From: Paenibacillus daejeonensis DSM 15491
GTDB lineage: Bacteria; Bacillota; Bacilli; Paenibacillales; Paenibacillaceae
Direction: 5' to 3'
NCBI RefSeq assembly: GCF_000378385.1
Contig: NZ_KB899661.1
Span: 384,635 to 448,634, forward strand
DNA: 64,000 bases
Shown here: piece after piece, positions 51,403 to 59,689 of the stretch
Layout of the letters: every line of letters begins with the position of its first letter
Numbering within the stretch: the stretch's first letter is position 1
Program-made: the position numbers and the translations under genes
The notes under the pieces: model-generated
Told to the model about the DNA's origin: nothing
Database searches by the model: none
Seen by the model: only the letters and a program-made list of their open reading frames with translations

Positions 51403-51634
51403 ATGCCTTACCTCCAAAAACTAAAGTCACTCCATCCTCCCCTCGAAAAACACTGGTTACCAGCGTACCAGATACTAAAGCAAGTAACTACGATTTCGAC
51501 AAAGTTTTTAAATGTTCGTTCCTTTGATTCAGAGGATTAGTAGATACCGTTTGTCCTTTCCGGTATAATTTGAATTGTAAGCGATATCACCTAACGGCAC
51601 CTAACACCTGGGAAGGGAAAGCGAGGAGCACAAT

Positions 51635-52411
51635 ATGGGAATCCTAGAGAGAATGAAATTGGACGGCAAGAAGGCCTTTGTGACTGGTGGTGCGAGAGGT
51701 ATCGGAAAAAGTATCGCCACCGCGCTGGCGGAAGCCGGAGCCGATGTGGCCATTGTCGATCTGGATATAGAGGAAGCCAAGCAAACCGCGGAAGAACTGA
51801 AGGGCTTAGGCAGGCAGGCGATTGCGGTGAAGACCGACGTCACGAATCCTGTCGAAGTTAATGCCATGATGGCGGAGATCGTAGGGTCGTTCGGGAAACT
51901 GGATATCGCGTTTTGCAACGCCGGCATCTGCATTAATGTACCGGCATCCGAGATGACCTATGAGCAATGGAAAAAAGTCATCGACATCAACTTGGGAGGC
52001 GTGTTCTTGACCGCTCAAGCCGCCGGGAAGCAAATGTTGAAACAAGGACATGGCGGTTCAATTGTCAACACCGCCTCCATGTCGGCGCATATCGTGAACA
52101 CGCCTCAGCCGCAATGCTCTTATAACGCTTCGAAGGCAGGCGTAGTTCAACTGACGAAATCACTAGCGGTAGAGTGGGCAGAGCAAGGCATTCGTGTCAA
52201 CAGCATCAGTCCGGGGTACATCGGCACCGAATTAACCTTGAATTCACCTTCGTTGAAGCCGCTCATTGAACAATGGAACGCCATGTCTCCCGTCGGCCGC
52301 ATGGGACGTCCGGACGAGCTTCAGGCCATCGCCGTCTACTTGGCTGGTGACGCCAGCTCATTTGCCACAGGGGGAGATTTCATCATCGACGGAGGGTTCA
52401 CCTGCATCTAA
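51635..52411 (+). CDS. Short-chain dehydrogenase/reductase (polyol dehydrogenase-like)
   Basis: A 258-residue classical SDR. The nucleotide motif is VTGGARGIGKSI (TGGARGIG at 17-24), with Asp in AIVDLDIEE suggesting NAD. The catalytic residues are in VNTASMSAHIV and CSYNASKAG (Tyr163, Lys167). The C-terminus is ATGGDFIIDGGFTCI. It resembles sorbitol/arabinitol-type dehydrogenases, but the substrate cannot be fixed. GAGGAG lies six bases before the ATG. It is monocistronic and followed by a strong terminator, and it lies between the two copies of a 356-bp direct duplication. Confidence 0.93.
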   Translation: MGILERMKLDGKKAFVTGGARGIGKSIATALAEAGADVAIVDLDIEEAKQTAEELKGLGRQAIAVKTDVTNPVEVNAMMAEIVGSFGKLDIAFCNAGICINVPASEMTYEQWKKVIDINLGGVFLTAQAAGKQMLKQGHGGSIVNTASMSAHIVNTPQPQCSYNASKAGVVQLTKSLAVEWAEQGIRVNSISPGYIGTELTLNSPSLKPLIEQWNAMSPVGRMGRPDELQAIAVYLAGDASSFATGGDFIIDGGFTCI

Positions 52412-52418
52412 TGCACCC

Positions 52419-52481
52419 AACGCCAAAAAAAAGCGGTTGATCCGGCCTTGGCCCTGGTGAACCGCTTTTTTTGGCGTTTTT
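52419..52481 (+). terminator. Strong terminator after the SDR gene
   Basis: AACGCCAAAAAAAAGCGGTT (52419-52438) pairs with the complementary arm ending GGCGTT near 52478, followed by T residues. The stem is about 19 bp. Confidence 0.92.
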
Positions 52482-52494
52482 CTCGTACACGAGT

Positions 52495-52662
52495 CTAGCT
52501 GGTGATCCAGTAAGGCACTCCATCCCGCCAGCCGATCTCCAGCATAGAACAAGTGCCAGCTATTGCCCATATCTTTGTTACCCTGCTAAGATCGGCAGCT
52601 ACACCGAAGCCTGCGCGAACGACTGGGTCCACTTGAATCGGGCCATGCTGCGGAAGGTGGAC
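52495..52662 (-). pseudogene. Possible coding remnant (55 codons without start)
   Basis: A minus-strand frame opens after a stop at 52665-52663 and ends at TAG 52497-52495. It gives protein-like sequence such as VRAGFGVAADLSRV and LEIGWRDGVPYWITS. It has no start codon with a ribosome site. It may be the tail of a lost gene; the family is not recognised. Confidence 0.3.
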
Positions 52663-52686
52663 TCAGGAGGGCAGACGGCCCTGCGC

Positions 52687-52869
52687 TAACGGCCACCACA
52701 GCGCTTATTTGACTCGAAATTGGGGGTTTGGGATTGTAACGGCCATATAGGCTCCTATTGTGCTCATTCGGGCCTGTTCACCCCTGATTTTGTCCAAATA
52801 ACTGCGCCCATGGCCGTTAGCCGAGCGCCCCCACCAAAAACACGGGAATAGCCGCATATATGGCCGTTA
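52687..52869. repeat. Palindromic intergenic element, subfamily A, copy A4 (183 bp)
   Basis: Forward boxes TAACGGCCACCACAGCGC at 52687 and TAACGGCCATATAGGCTC at 52737; inverted boxes GCCCATGGCCGTTA ending 52819 and GCATATATGGCCGTTA ending 52869. Offsets are identical to A1-A3. It lies between converging SDR and lipoprotein genes. Confidence 0.92.
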
Positions 52870-52930
52870 GAAGTAACTTATCCTTCAAAATACAGCCATC
52901 TTGCTCAGGAAGCAACGCCGTCGACAAGCC

Positions 52931-53026
52931 TTACTCCGACTCCACAAGTTGGATCGGAATGGTCATCGTAGCTGTTTCAATGGGTACTCTGTCTCTCCCG
53001 TGTTCGTCTATAAGGGAGATCGTCAT
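52931..53026 (-). pseudogene. 3' fragment of a paralogue of the hypothetical gene at 50878
   Basis: Thirty-one codons and a stop (starting MTISLIDEHGRDRVP, ending MTIPIQLVESE) match the end of the protein at 50878, with a few substitutions (IDEH for IEQQ). Nothing upstream continues the frame. It is a truncated copy carried by the 356-bp duplication, though the first methionine could in principle start a tiny peptide. Confidence 0.7.
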
Positions 53027-53070
53027 GTCTTATAGACTGTAATCACTGCATCGCCATCCCGAGAATAACC

Positions 53071-53376
53071 TCACATAGGTTCAACGGTGTACAACCGGTT
53101 AACGCTATCTGCTGACTTTGCAAAATGCATGGTGTACTCCCTGTTCGTTTCGATTAGATTCCAGATATTTTTGTTCTCGACTTGGATCTCCACCCTCTTA
53201 AAATCATCGTGCCTGTTCGGGTAACGAACGACAATCGTATACCTTTCTTTGTCCTCCCGTTTTTCTTCCACATACACATTTCCATAAGAGGATTCGATAA
53301 AACCATGGGTGTCTTCCTCGTTCGTACACGCCGTCAATAGCAGCAGGCATAGAACCAGGATGAATCGCAGCTTCAA
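53071..53376 (-). CDS. Small hypothetical lipoprotein, translationally coupled to metG
   Basis: A 101-residue protein. The signal peptide [15 protein letters not shown] ends in a lipobox with cysteine 17. The mature part is short and charged ([20 protein letters not shown]) with no recognised domain. It starts with TTG at 53376; this codon overlaps the metG stop (TTGA), and its ribosome site GGAGGGG lies within the last metG codons. It is therefore made with the accessory methionyl-tRNA synthetase and falls under the same T-box. A functional link between the two is not obvious. Confidence 0.75.
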   Translation of the reverse strand: MKLRFILVLCLLLLTACTNEEDTHGFIESSYGNVYVEEKREDKERYTIVVRYPNRHDDFKRVEIQVENKNIWNLIETNREYTMHFAKSADSVNRLYTVEPM

Positions 53377-55028
53377 TGCGTCCCCTCCTCGCTATTTTGT
53401 TGCTTCAACACATCCAGCTCTTCTTCAATTCGACTGACATCCATGCGTTCAAACAACAATTCCACTTTACAAAGTTGGAGTTCAGCCGGAGTATCAATGA
53501 ACTGCCAGCTCGGCTGGCCAAGGGACAGGAACCCTCTAAGCCTCTCACACGAGAAAGGAATGAAGGGCTGGAGTAGATTCGCAAGATTGGCTATGATTTG
53601 CACACAGGAGTAGAGAGTGTTCTCACAGTCCGCCCGATTTACCTTTACACTTACCCACGGTTTTTGCGCATCAAAATACTTGTTGGCTTGGCGAACGTAG
53701 CTGAAAATCTGATCAAGGGCTTCCTTCAAGCGTCCTTCTTCGATCAAAGCTCCCGCTTCCTGATAGATCGCTTCCGTTGCCCCTCTCCATTCCTCACTAA
53801 GCGTACCGGCTGGCACTTTCCCAGCAAAGGATTTGTTGATAAAAACCAACGTCCGATTCACGAAATTACCGAAGGCTCCAAGGAGCTCCCCATTGTGACT
53901 ATGAATGAACTCCCGCCACGAGAAGTCCGTGTCGCGCTTCTCCGGACCGTTGGCGATCAGGAAATAACGGATCGAGTCCGGCTGATACCTTTTCAGAATA
54001 TACGGTACCCAGACAGCCCAGTTGCGACTGGTGGAGAATTTCTTCCCTTCCAACGTCATGTACTCGCATGAAACGATGCGATCGGGCAAATGTAAATCTC
54101 CTGCACCAAGGAGCAACGCAGGCCAGATCAGCGTATGAAAAGGGATGTTATCCTTCCCGTGCACGTAATACGCCGTCAGCTCCTCTTTCTCGTCCAGCCA
54201 AAAGTCCTCCCATCTGCCACCTGTCTGAGCTGCCCACTGCTTGCTGGCAGACAAATACCCGCAAACAGCTTCCACCCAAACGTAGATTTTCTTCTCTTCG
54301 AATCCTTCAATCGGCACGTCAACGCCCCATCCCAGATCCCTAGTGGCCGCGCGGTCTTGCAGCCCCTCTTTCAAATACCTCGCTGTCAACTGCACCGCAT
54401 TTTCCTTCCAACCCTTAGCCTTCTCTGCATAATCTGCTAACATCGCTTGGAATTGGGACAGCGCCAAGTAAAAATGCTCCGTTGGCCGCTGGGTTGGAGG
54501 ATTGCCACATAGCTTGCATGTCTTGTCGGCCAAGTCTGTCGGATCGAGCAGGGTGGAGCAATAGTCGCATTGATCTCCGCGGGCCCGGTGTCCGCAAACT
54601 GGACAAGTTCCCTCCACATATCGGTCAGGTAAGAAGCGTTGATCCGTTTCACAATACGTTTGGAGGATCGTTTGCTTATATAGATGCCCGTTCTCCAGGA
54701 GCCTTAGGAACAAGTCCTGTACAACCCGATGATGGAAATCCTGATCGGTCCGTGTATACAGGTCATAAGTGAAGCCCAGACGATGGAAGCAATCCGTAAA
54801 TTCCTTATGGAACCGGTCTGCGATATCGCCCGGCGAGACGCCCTCTTGAATCGCTTGTACGGCAACCGGCGTCCCGTGACAATCGCTGCCTGACACATAC
54901 AGCACTTTGTCTCCTTTTGCCCGGAAATAACGTGCTAGCACGTCCCCCGGCAATACACTTGCCAATCGTCCCAGATGCAAAGAACCATTCGCATAGGGCC
55001 ATGCGCCCCCGATGAATATATTCGCCAT
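53373..55028 (-). CDS. Methionyl-tRNA synthetase, accessory short type (MetS2-like)
   Basis: Charges tRNA-Met with methionine. At 551 residues it lacks the C-terminal tRNA-binding domain of the usual long form. The class I signature is [13 protein letters not shown], where the second histidine of HIGH is replaced by arginine. The zinc knuckles are CPVCGH, CDYC and CKLCG around residues 135-185. The second signature is KFSTSRN in place of [25 protein letters not shown] marks the anticodon-domain start. The closest recalled relatives are the second MetRS of the Bacillus cereus group, which resists some MetRS inhibitors. The start at 55028 has GGGAGGA six bases upstream. Expression is controlled by a Met T-box. 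Confidence 0.92.
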   Translation of the reverse strand: MANIFIGGAWPYANGSLHLGRLASVLPGDVLARYFRAKGDKVLYVSGSDCHGTPVAVQAIQEGVSPGDIADRFHKEFTDCFHRLGFTYDLYTRTDQDFHHRVVQDLFLRLLENGHLYKQTILQTYCETDQRFLPDRYVEGTCPVCGHRARGDQCDYCSTLLDPTDLADKTCKLCGNPPTQRPTEHFYLALSQFQAMLADYAEKAKGWKENAVQLTARYLKEGLQDRAATRDLGWGVDVPIEGFEEKKIYVWVEAVCGYLSASKQWAAQTGGRWEDFWLDEKEELTAYYVHGKDNIPFHTLIWPALLLGAGDLHLPDRIVSCEYMTLEGKKFSTSRNWAVWVPYILKRYQPDSIRYFLIANGPEKRDTDFSWREFIHSHNGELLGAFGNFVNRTLVFINKSFAGKVPAGTLSEEWRGATEAIYQEAGALIEEGRLKEALDQIFSYVRQANKYFDAQKPWVSVKVNRADCENTLYSCVQIIANLANLLQPFIPFSCERLRGFLSLGQPSWQFIDTPAELQLCKVELLFERMDVSRIEEELDVLKQQNSEEGTH

Positions 55029-55056
55029 AACAGGTCCTCCCTTGTTTTTGAAATAC

Positions 55057-55345
55057 AAAAAAAGCCCTCATCCCAAAGGGACGAGAGCTGTGCTCACGCG
55101 GTACCACCCAATTTTATCAAAATGCCTCACGGCATTCGCCTCTTCAGGTACGACGCCGCTTGGCGTGATACCCTAGCACGTTAACGGATGCGGGTTCCGG
55201 CGCATCGAAACCTCATGAGGTTTCGATGCGCAGCTCTGAGACCATGTTCCCCTGACTGTTCTTTGCTCCTTTTCAGCTGCCGGAGCTCTCTGTTCAAAGA
55301 CGTCATCAAGGTACTCTTTCTCTTCTTCGCTTTTCATATTATTCA
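55057..55345 (-). ncRNA. T-box riboswitch leader, methionine-specific
   Basis: On the minus strand the T-box core GGGTGGTACCGCG (within 55097-55114) is followed by a terminator (AGCTCTCGTCCC pairing with GGATGAGGGCT, then seven T, ending 55057). The putative specifier is ATG at 55245-55243, in GGAACATGGTCTC, fitting tRNA-Met and the downstream MetRS gene. A perfect 14-bp hairpin (GCGCATCGAAACCT at 55200-55213 with its complement to 55231) forms a middle stem. Uncharged tRNA-Met would favour the antiterminator and turn on the synthetase. Confidence 0.92.
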
Positions 55346-55347
55346 AG

Positions 55348-55521
55348 TTACTGGAAATTATACGAAATATCTTTACGCCCGTCAATGATAGTATACACCC
55401 CAATCCACGACTCATTCACTAAGAACAGTACCGTTCCGTAGAGCTGCATAAAGCGTTTATAGTCTGCGTTGCCGAGTAATACGATAATGCTGGGGTAGAC
55501 ATTGACCTTGCGTGGTTTTAA
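55348..55521 (-). pseudogene. C-terminal remnant of an unknown gene
   Basis: A minus-strand frame of 57 codons without a start ends at TAA 55350-55348. Its translation looks genuinely protein-like (VNVYPSIIVLLGNADYKRFM, LYGTVLFLVNESWIGVYTII, DGRKDISYNFQ). No frame continues upstream past 55521. The T-box promoter is embedded in its last codons. It is probably a gene whose 5' part was lost. The family is not recognised. Confidence 0.5.
55357..55385 (-). promoter_or_regulatory. Promoter of the metG T-box leader
   Basis: -35 TTGACG (55385-55380), 17-bp spacer, -10 TATAAT (55362-55357) on the minus strand. The transcript would start near 55350 and run straight into the T-box. Confidence 0.85.
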
Positions 55522-55551
55522 TTAGGTTAAGAGCCCCTCTTGACCCCGGCT

Positions 55552-55758
55552 TCACGAAGATAGCAATTCATAAATGATGTAGCCGACAATTAACACGATT
55601 ACTAGGAACCCCGTTCCTTTCCAGCCCATACCGCCAATTAAGTCAGTAAAGCTTCCAAATTCCGCACGATTGACCCCATCGCCAAAGGCACTAGAAGGAT
55701 TCTTTTTTAATTCTTCTTGTCTTAATCTTTCTCTTAACTGTTCCGGTGTTTCATTCAT
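55552..55758 (-). CDS. Small membrane protein, DUF6366-like
   Basis: A 68-residue protein. A charged N-terminus (NETPEQLRERLRQEELKKNP) leads to GDGVNRAEFGSFTDLIGGMG and one C-terminal transmembrane helix (GTGFLVIVLIVGYIIYELLS). This layout matches the small family I recall as DUF6366 in bacilli; no function is known. The start at 55758 has GGGGG seven bases upstream; the GTG at 55764 is less well placed. It lies 25 bases before the AraC-type gene's 3' end in the same direction and may be co-transcribed with it. Confidence 0.7.
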   Translation of the reverse strand: MNETPEQLRERLRQEELKKNPSSAFGDGVNRAEFGSFTDLIGGMGWKGTGFLVIVLIVGYIIYELLSS

Positions 55759-55783
55759 TCTCACACCCCCGTTTTTAAGAAGT

Positions 55784-56467
55784 TTACTTCTTCTTAACCG
55801 GTATCCACACTTCCCCGCTCATCTTCTCAGGAATGTCTAGCCCCTGTGGCAAATAATATCCAACCATATACTTGAAGTGCTCTGGCGTGTGGTCATATAG
55901 CGCTGCATGAAGGACCGTGTTGCTCGGCCGTCCAAGTATTGCATTCATATGCTCCACACTACCATCCTCATCACAGGTTTGGCGGAATTGCGGCACTTCA
56001 GAGAAGGCCGTTTGTCGGTCTGCATTTACCACTCCATAGACGCCAAACATCTCGAATGAAGGCTTTTGTTCAATACGATAATTCATAGCAAGGTCCCCTT
56101 TAATTGAAATGTGAAAGGAGATGCGTGGGTAGGCTTTGAGAGCCGTGCCTTGTGTGCGCGCAGCCATCGGCATGATCCCATGAAGCGTCTTGAACGCCCG
56201 TGCAAAAGCCTCCGGTGACTGATAGCCATACCGCATCGCAACATCAATGACCTTCGCCTCTGTCGTCTGCAGCTCAAATGCAGCCAGGGTCAGCCGCCGG
56301 CGCCGAATGTATTCGGACAGCGATACACCCGTTATAAACGGAAACATGCGTTGAAAATGATAGGTCGAGCAGCAAGCCTGTCTCGCGATCTCATCCAGTG
56401 AAATCTGGTCCGCAAGGTTCGTTTCGATATAATCCAAGGCACGATTCATCCGATCCAGCCAATCCAT
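55784..56467 (-). CDS. AraC-family regulator with shortened GyrI-like effector domain
   Basis: A 227-residue regulator. The AraC double helix-turn-helix is at ~5-100 ([40 protein letters not shown]). A GyrI-like effector domain begins near residue 128 ([18 protein letters not shown]) and reaches [20 protein letters not shown]. It then jumps directly to the usual last residues, [11 protein letters not shown]. About 50-60 residues normally between these blocks are missing, in frame, so ligand binding may be lost. The start at 56467 has AAAGGAGGGA five bases upstream. Confidence 0.85.
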   Translation of the reverse strand: MDWLDRMNRALDYIETNLADQISLDEIARQACCSTYHFQRMFPFITGVSLSEYIRRRRLTLAAFELQTTEAKVIDVAMRYGYQSPEAFARAFKTLHGIMPMAARTQGTALKAYPRISFHISIKGDLAMNYRIEQKPSFEMFGVYGVVNADRQTAFSEVPQFRQTCDEDGSVEHMNAILGRPSNTVLHAALYDHTPEHFKYMVGYYLPQGLDIPEKMSGEVWIPVKKK

Positions 56468-56567
56468 CGCATTCCCTCCTTTCATGATCAATTGTATTGC
56501 AGGCAGCGCCCGTTGACCTTGCAGTTCGTGCACGAAAATGTCGCCGCCAGTTATGTCAAAACGAAGC

Positions 56568-57338
56568 TCAAGAGTTCCCCACTGTCACGTTCATCATGCC
56601 TGGCTTGCTGATCGTTTGATGCAACAGCGCCAGCAATCGTACCGCAAGGTCTCCCTTGAAGTTAAGCCGGTAGCCGCCTCTTACCCGATCTACGAAACCG
56701 AGTTCAATGCATTCCTGGAGTACGTGTTGGCAATCTACTGTGCTGGGCACTATAGACTGCAGCGTCTTCTCATCCATGGCATAGTCAGGCTTCAGATCTT
56801 CCATACTCCGCAGCAGGGCCAACAGCACGTGACGAATCTCATCCGGTACAAAGTGGAGGGGGAACTGGACTTCCTTCCCTAGCGCTTCAACGGCTTCGTT
56901 TAGAAAGGTTGTCGTGGCGATACACACCATCCGGTCCTGCGCCCATAATCCGATTCCTGTCGGCCCCAGGTAACTCTGAACCAGTGAAGGGTGACTCATA
57001 GGCTCAGTCGATGGCGTGGACAGCGGCGCTTCAGCCAGCGTAATGATCTGTCCGAGAAAGCTGACCTTCTGTTCTGTGGACAGGCTTCCGAAGGATTCCC
57101 GGATTTGAGGCAGCAACGCCTCCAGCCCGCTCTCACGCCCAAGCAAATAGTCGGTCGTACAATGAAATACCACCGATAGTTCTGCAACAAGGGAGAGATC
57201 GGGCAGTGAATCGCCATTCTCCCATTTGGATACCGCCTGGGCAGATACGGACAACCGTTTTCCCAGTGCTTCTTGAGTCATCCCGTGTGATTGACGGAGC
57301 TGCGCAATTTTCTTCCCCATCCCATGTAATTTCTCCAT
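56568..57338 (-). CDS. XRE-family transcriptional regulator
   Basis: A 256-residue protein with an N-terminal helix-turn-helix at ~8-62 ([40 protein letters not shown]). The middle and C-terminal parts contain two helical pieces without a recognised family ([40 protein letters not shown]), the latter resembling a winged-helix. AAGGAGG lies nine bases before the ATG. It is probably a dosage- or stress-type regulator of neighbouring genes; the target is unknown. Confidence 0.88.
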   Translation of the reverse strand: MEKLHGMGKKIAQLRQSHGMTQEALGKRLSVSAQAVSKWENGDSLPDLSLVAELSVVFHCTTDYLLGRESGLEALLPQIRESFGSLSTEQKVSFLGQIITLAEAPLSTPSTEPMSHPSLVQSYLGPTGIGLWAQDRMVCIATTTFLNEAVEALGKEVQFPLHFVPDEIRHVLLALLRSMEDLKPDYAMDEKTLQSIVPSTVDCQHVLQECIELGFVDRVRGGYRLNFKGDLAVRLLALLHQTISKPGMMNVTVGNS

Positions 57339-57430
57339 AGATAGAGACCTCCTTGGTTTTTCTTATACCTTACCGCGCGATACTCCTCTTGGGTATGGAG
57401 GCAAACGGGAGCACTCAACCCCTGGTTGAG

Positions 57431-57970
57431 TTAGGATAGAGTATCACTTCTCAAAACCCCATAATACCTCAGATCCTCGTACACCTCGCCTTTTCGGATA
57501 TGTTGGCGCAGGGTGCCCTCCAGCTGCATGCCGATCTTCTCCATGACCTTGTATGAAGCGGGGTTCCGCGTCATCGCTGCGGCGAACACTCGATTGACCT
57601 GCAGCTCGTCAAAAGCAAACTGGACAACCCGAGACGCGGCCTCTGTGCAATACCCGCGGGACCAATACGGACTGCCCATCCAATAGGCCAGCTCCGCCAT
57701 ATTGTGCGCCTTGCTCACATGCAGTCCGACCACCCCCAGGAACACCTTGCCCTCGGTGAGCGTAACCGCAAAGGAATAACCGTCTCCTCTGGCGGCTGCT
57801 TCCTGTCTTGCCCGGATGAAAGGTGTGGCCGAGCCTTTGGGATACGGATGAGGAATATTCAGCGTCGTATCCGCTACCCGTTTGTCTCCTGCCAATGCTT
57901 CGATGGCCTCGGCATCGCTTAGCTCAAGTAGCCGTAAGGTTAAACGCTCAGTGACCAGTACATCTGTCAT
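57431..57970 (-). CDS. GNAT-family N-acetyltransferase (RimJ/RimL-like)
   Basis: A 179-residue acetyltransferase using acetyl-CoA. It begins VLVTERLTLRLLELSDAEAI. The CoA-binding segment is AYWMGSPYWSRGYCTEAASR, with YWSRGYCTEA as the usual Q/R-x-x-G-x-G/A variant. The C-terminal NPASYKVMEKIGMQLEGTLR is typical of ribosomal-protein-alanine-type members. GGGAGG lies seven bases before the ATG. The substrate is unknown. It follows the alpha/beta hydrolase gene by 17 bases, so the two may share a transcript. Confidence 0.92.
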   Translation of the reverse strand: MTDVLVTERLTLRLLELSDAEAIEALAGDKRVADTTLNIPHPYPKGSATPFIRARQEAAARGDGYSFAVTLTEGKVFLGVVGLHVSKAHNMAELAYWMGSPYWSRGYCTEAASRVVQFAFDELQVNRVFAAAMTRNPASYKVMEKIGMQLEGTLRQHIRKGEVYEDLRYYGVLRSDTLS

Positions 57971-57987
57971 TTAAGGGCCTCCCTTTG

Positions 57988-58845
57988 TCAATAAACTCTG
58001 GCTTGCTTCCACGCAGCTTCATCATCAAATACATCCAAATGCGCTCTCACGATAGCCTGCACCTCCTGGGGACACGTCAGGTGGATGAAATGGCCGGCTT
58101 CCGGAATGATATGTACCTCTGCCTGCGGCAGCTCGTTCTCCTTGATGAGATACGCCATCTGCTGCGGGGTGTGCTCATCCTGCTCCCCCCACACGATGGT
58201 GACAGGGGTTCGTACACGGGATAGCTTCCCAGCCTCGGGCAGCAGCTCCTCGAAGTTCGTGTTCCGGTACAATTGCAACGAGAGGTCTCGGCCCTCTGCG
58301 GTGCTGAGCAGCTCGTAGAAGTCCTCAACCACCCGGTCCGTTACGGTTGGAATCTCTTGCTTCATTGTGCCCTTGAACCTCCCCCAGTCCGCAAAGGCTG
58401 CCATCATCTGCTCACCGAGCTGCGGCGTTCGGAACGTTTCGGCAAGCGGGTGCCACTTTGCCTGGTGGGTGTAGAGCGTATCACTGATGAGGAGCGACAA
58501 GACCCGCGAGGGACGCTGGGATGCCCATTTTAATCCAATCATACCTCCCCAGTCATGCAGGAACAAGTGCACATGGGTCAGATGTAACTTCGCCATAAAG
58601 GAACTGACAAAGGATACATACCGCTCCAAGGTCGGCTCCTCCTCCAAGGCATCACTGAGTCCAAACCCCGGGAGATCCGGCGCAATGGCCCGAAACCCTG
58701 ATTCGACGACGGCGGGAATGATGTCTTTCCAGATGAGCGATGTTTCCGGCCAGCCATGCAGCATCAGCACACAAGGATCTAGGCGGCTCCCCTCCTCCAA
58801 ATAAGCAATTATGGTCCCGTCGACCTCGATTGATTTCTTAATCAT
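57988..58845 (-). CDS. Alpha/beta hydrolase (epoxide hydrolase/haloalkane dehalogenase-like)
   Basis: A 285-residue hydrolase. The oxyanion motif is MLHGWPETS (HGWP 30-33). The nucleophile is an aspartate, D98 in LFLHDWGGMIGL, rather than serine. The acid is in VWGEQDEHTP and the histidine in PEAGHFIHL. An Asp nucleophile points to the epoxide hydrolase or haloalkane dehalogenase group. GAGGAG lies nine bases before the ATG. Upstream is a palindrome shared with the TetR promoter, so this gene is a likely target of that regulator; the GNAT gene follows closely. Confidence 0.92.
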   Translation of the reverse strand: MIKKSIEVDGTIIAYLEEGSRLDPCVLMLHGWPETSLIWKDIIPAVVESGFRAIAPDLPGFGLSDALEEEPTLERYVSFVSSFMAKLHLTHVHLFLHDWGGMIGLKWASQRPSRVLSLLISDTLYTHQAKWHPLAETFRTPQLGEQMMAAFADWGRFKGTMKQEIPTVTDRVVEDFYELLSTAEGRDLSLQLYRNTNFEELLPEAGKLSRVRTPVTIVWGEQDEHTPQQMAYLIKENELPQAEVHIIPEAGHFIHLTCPQEVQAIVRAHLDVFDDEAAWKQARVY

Positions 58846-58876
58846 TGACTATCGCTCCTCGTATGCAGAGTCATTT

Positions 58877-58894
58877 AGAGACCGTTCGGTCTCT
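58877..58894. promoter_or_regulatory. TetR operator before the hydrolase gene
   Basis: The perfect palindrome AGAGACCGTTCGGTCTCT lies between the TetR stop and the hydrolase start. The core ACCG-TT-CGGT recurs at 59531-59546 before the TetR gene. Confidence 0.8.
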
Positions 58895-58908
58895 TTTGGT
58901 CAAAAAAA

Positions 58909-59502
58909 TTAAGCAGCAAGGCATTGATCGATATAGTGATGGAGTTGGTTCAAGTACAATTGGATGTATTGATCCTTGCCATACAGCTTCTGCAACATGA
59001 CGCTCCCTTCAAAAGCTGAAACTAGGAACACCACGACCTCCTCCACGCGAATGTCCTCACGAAACTCTCCGGTCTTGATGCCTCGCTGAAGGATAGCGGC
59101 AAGAAACGTCCGCCATTCATCCAATGCCTGTTGCGCCTTCTCCTTAAGCAGTGGATGGGTATCGTCGGCATCGATCGCTGTATTCAGCAGGGGACATCCC
59201 CCGGCGAGCAGCGGGTCGTCGTCCATATGAGTATAGATGGACATGGCGGCCATTAGCTTGCCTGTCGCTGTTTTGTCGCTTGTATAGGCGGCCCGCAGTC
59301 GACGGCGCATCACGTTTATGGCAAAATCAAACGCCTCTAACGCCAACTCATCTTTATTTTTAAAATGGCGGTAGATGCCCCCTTTCTCCAAGCCCGTGAT
59401 TTTCATAACGTCGGACATGGCCGAGCCGGTGAAGCCCTTCCGGTTGAAGAGCTCGGCGGACTTCTGAATGATCATGTTGCGGGTATCGAGTCCTTTTGAC
59501 AT
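58909..59502 (-). CDS. TetR-family regulator
   Basis: A 197-residue regulator. The helix-turn-helix is MIIQKSAELFNRKGFTGSAM, SDVMKITGLEKGGIYRHFKN, KDELALEAFDFAI. The C-terminal domain is of the TetR_C_11-like type (LAGGCPLLNTAIDADDTHPL). AAGGAG lies six bases before the ATG. Matching palindromes precede this gene and the downstream hydrolase. It therefore probably represses itself and the hydrolase-GNAT pair and is released by a small molecule, perhaps an epoxide or halogenated compound. Confidence 0.93.
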   Translation of the reverse strand: MSKGLDTRNMIIQKSAELFNRKGFTGSAMSDVMKITGLEKGGIYRHFKNKDELALEAFDFAINVMRRRLRAAYTSDKTATGKLMAAMSIYTHMDDDPLLAGGCPLLNTAIDADDTHPLLKEKAQQALDEWRTFLAAILQRGIKTGEFREDIRVEEVVVFLVSAFEGSVMLQKLYGKDQYIQLYLNQLHHYIDQCLAA

Positions 59503-59530
59503 GGTGTGCTCCTTACTTGACCCGAGTTAA

Positions 59531-59546
59531 AAACCGATCGGTCTCT
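59531..59546. promoter_or_regulatory. TetR operator before the TetR gene
   Basis: AAACCGATCGGTCTCT contains the palindrome ACCGATCGGT (59533-59542) and the same GGTCTCTTTT flank as the site at 58877-58894. It lies about 30 bases upstream of the TetR start. Confidence 0.75.
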
Positions 59547-59689
59547 TTTATCATAGCCCATTTCCGGTAAATGTCAATCCTAATGCCCACAGCTACCGAA
59601 ATATCCGGTAATTCAGGAGAGAAAAAGTGTCAATCGTATCGAAACGAGCCCACGTGCTATAGTAGGTCTCGATTCCAGATGGAGAAAGG

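Larger units (their letters stand above)
52671..53026. repeat. 356-bp direct duplication, copy 2
   Basis: The same segment as 50618-50973 with scattered substitutions. It contains element A4 and the last codons of a paralogue of the hypothetical gene at 50878. Together the two copies bracket that gene and the SDR gene. Confidence 0.9.

Noticed and set aside
55173-55415. An 80-residue minus-strand frame over the T-box leader.
   Set aside because: The region is explained by the T-box RNA and its promoter; the frame has no ribosome site.
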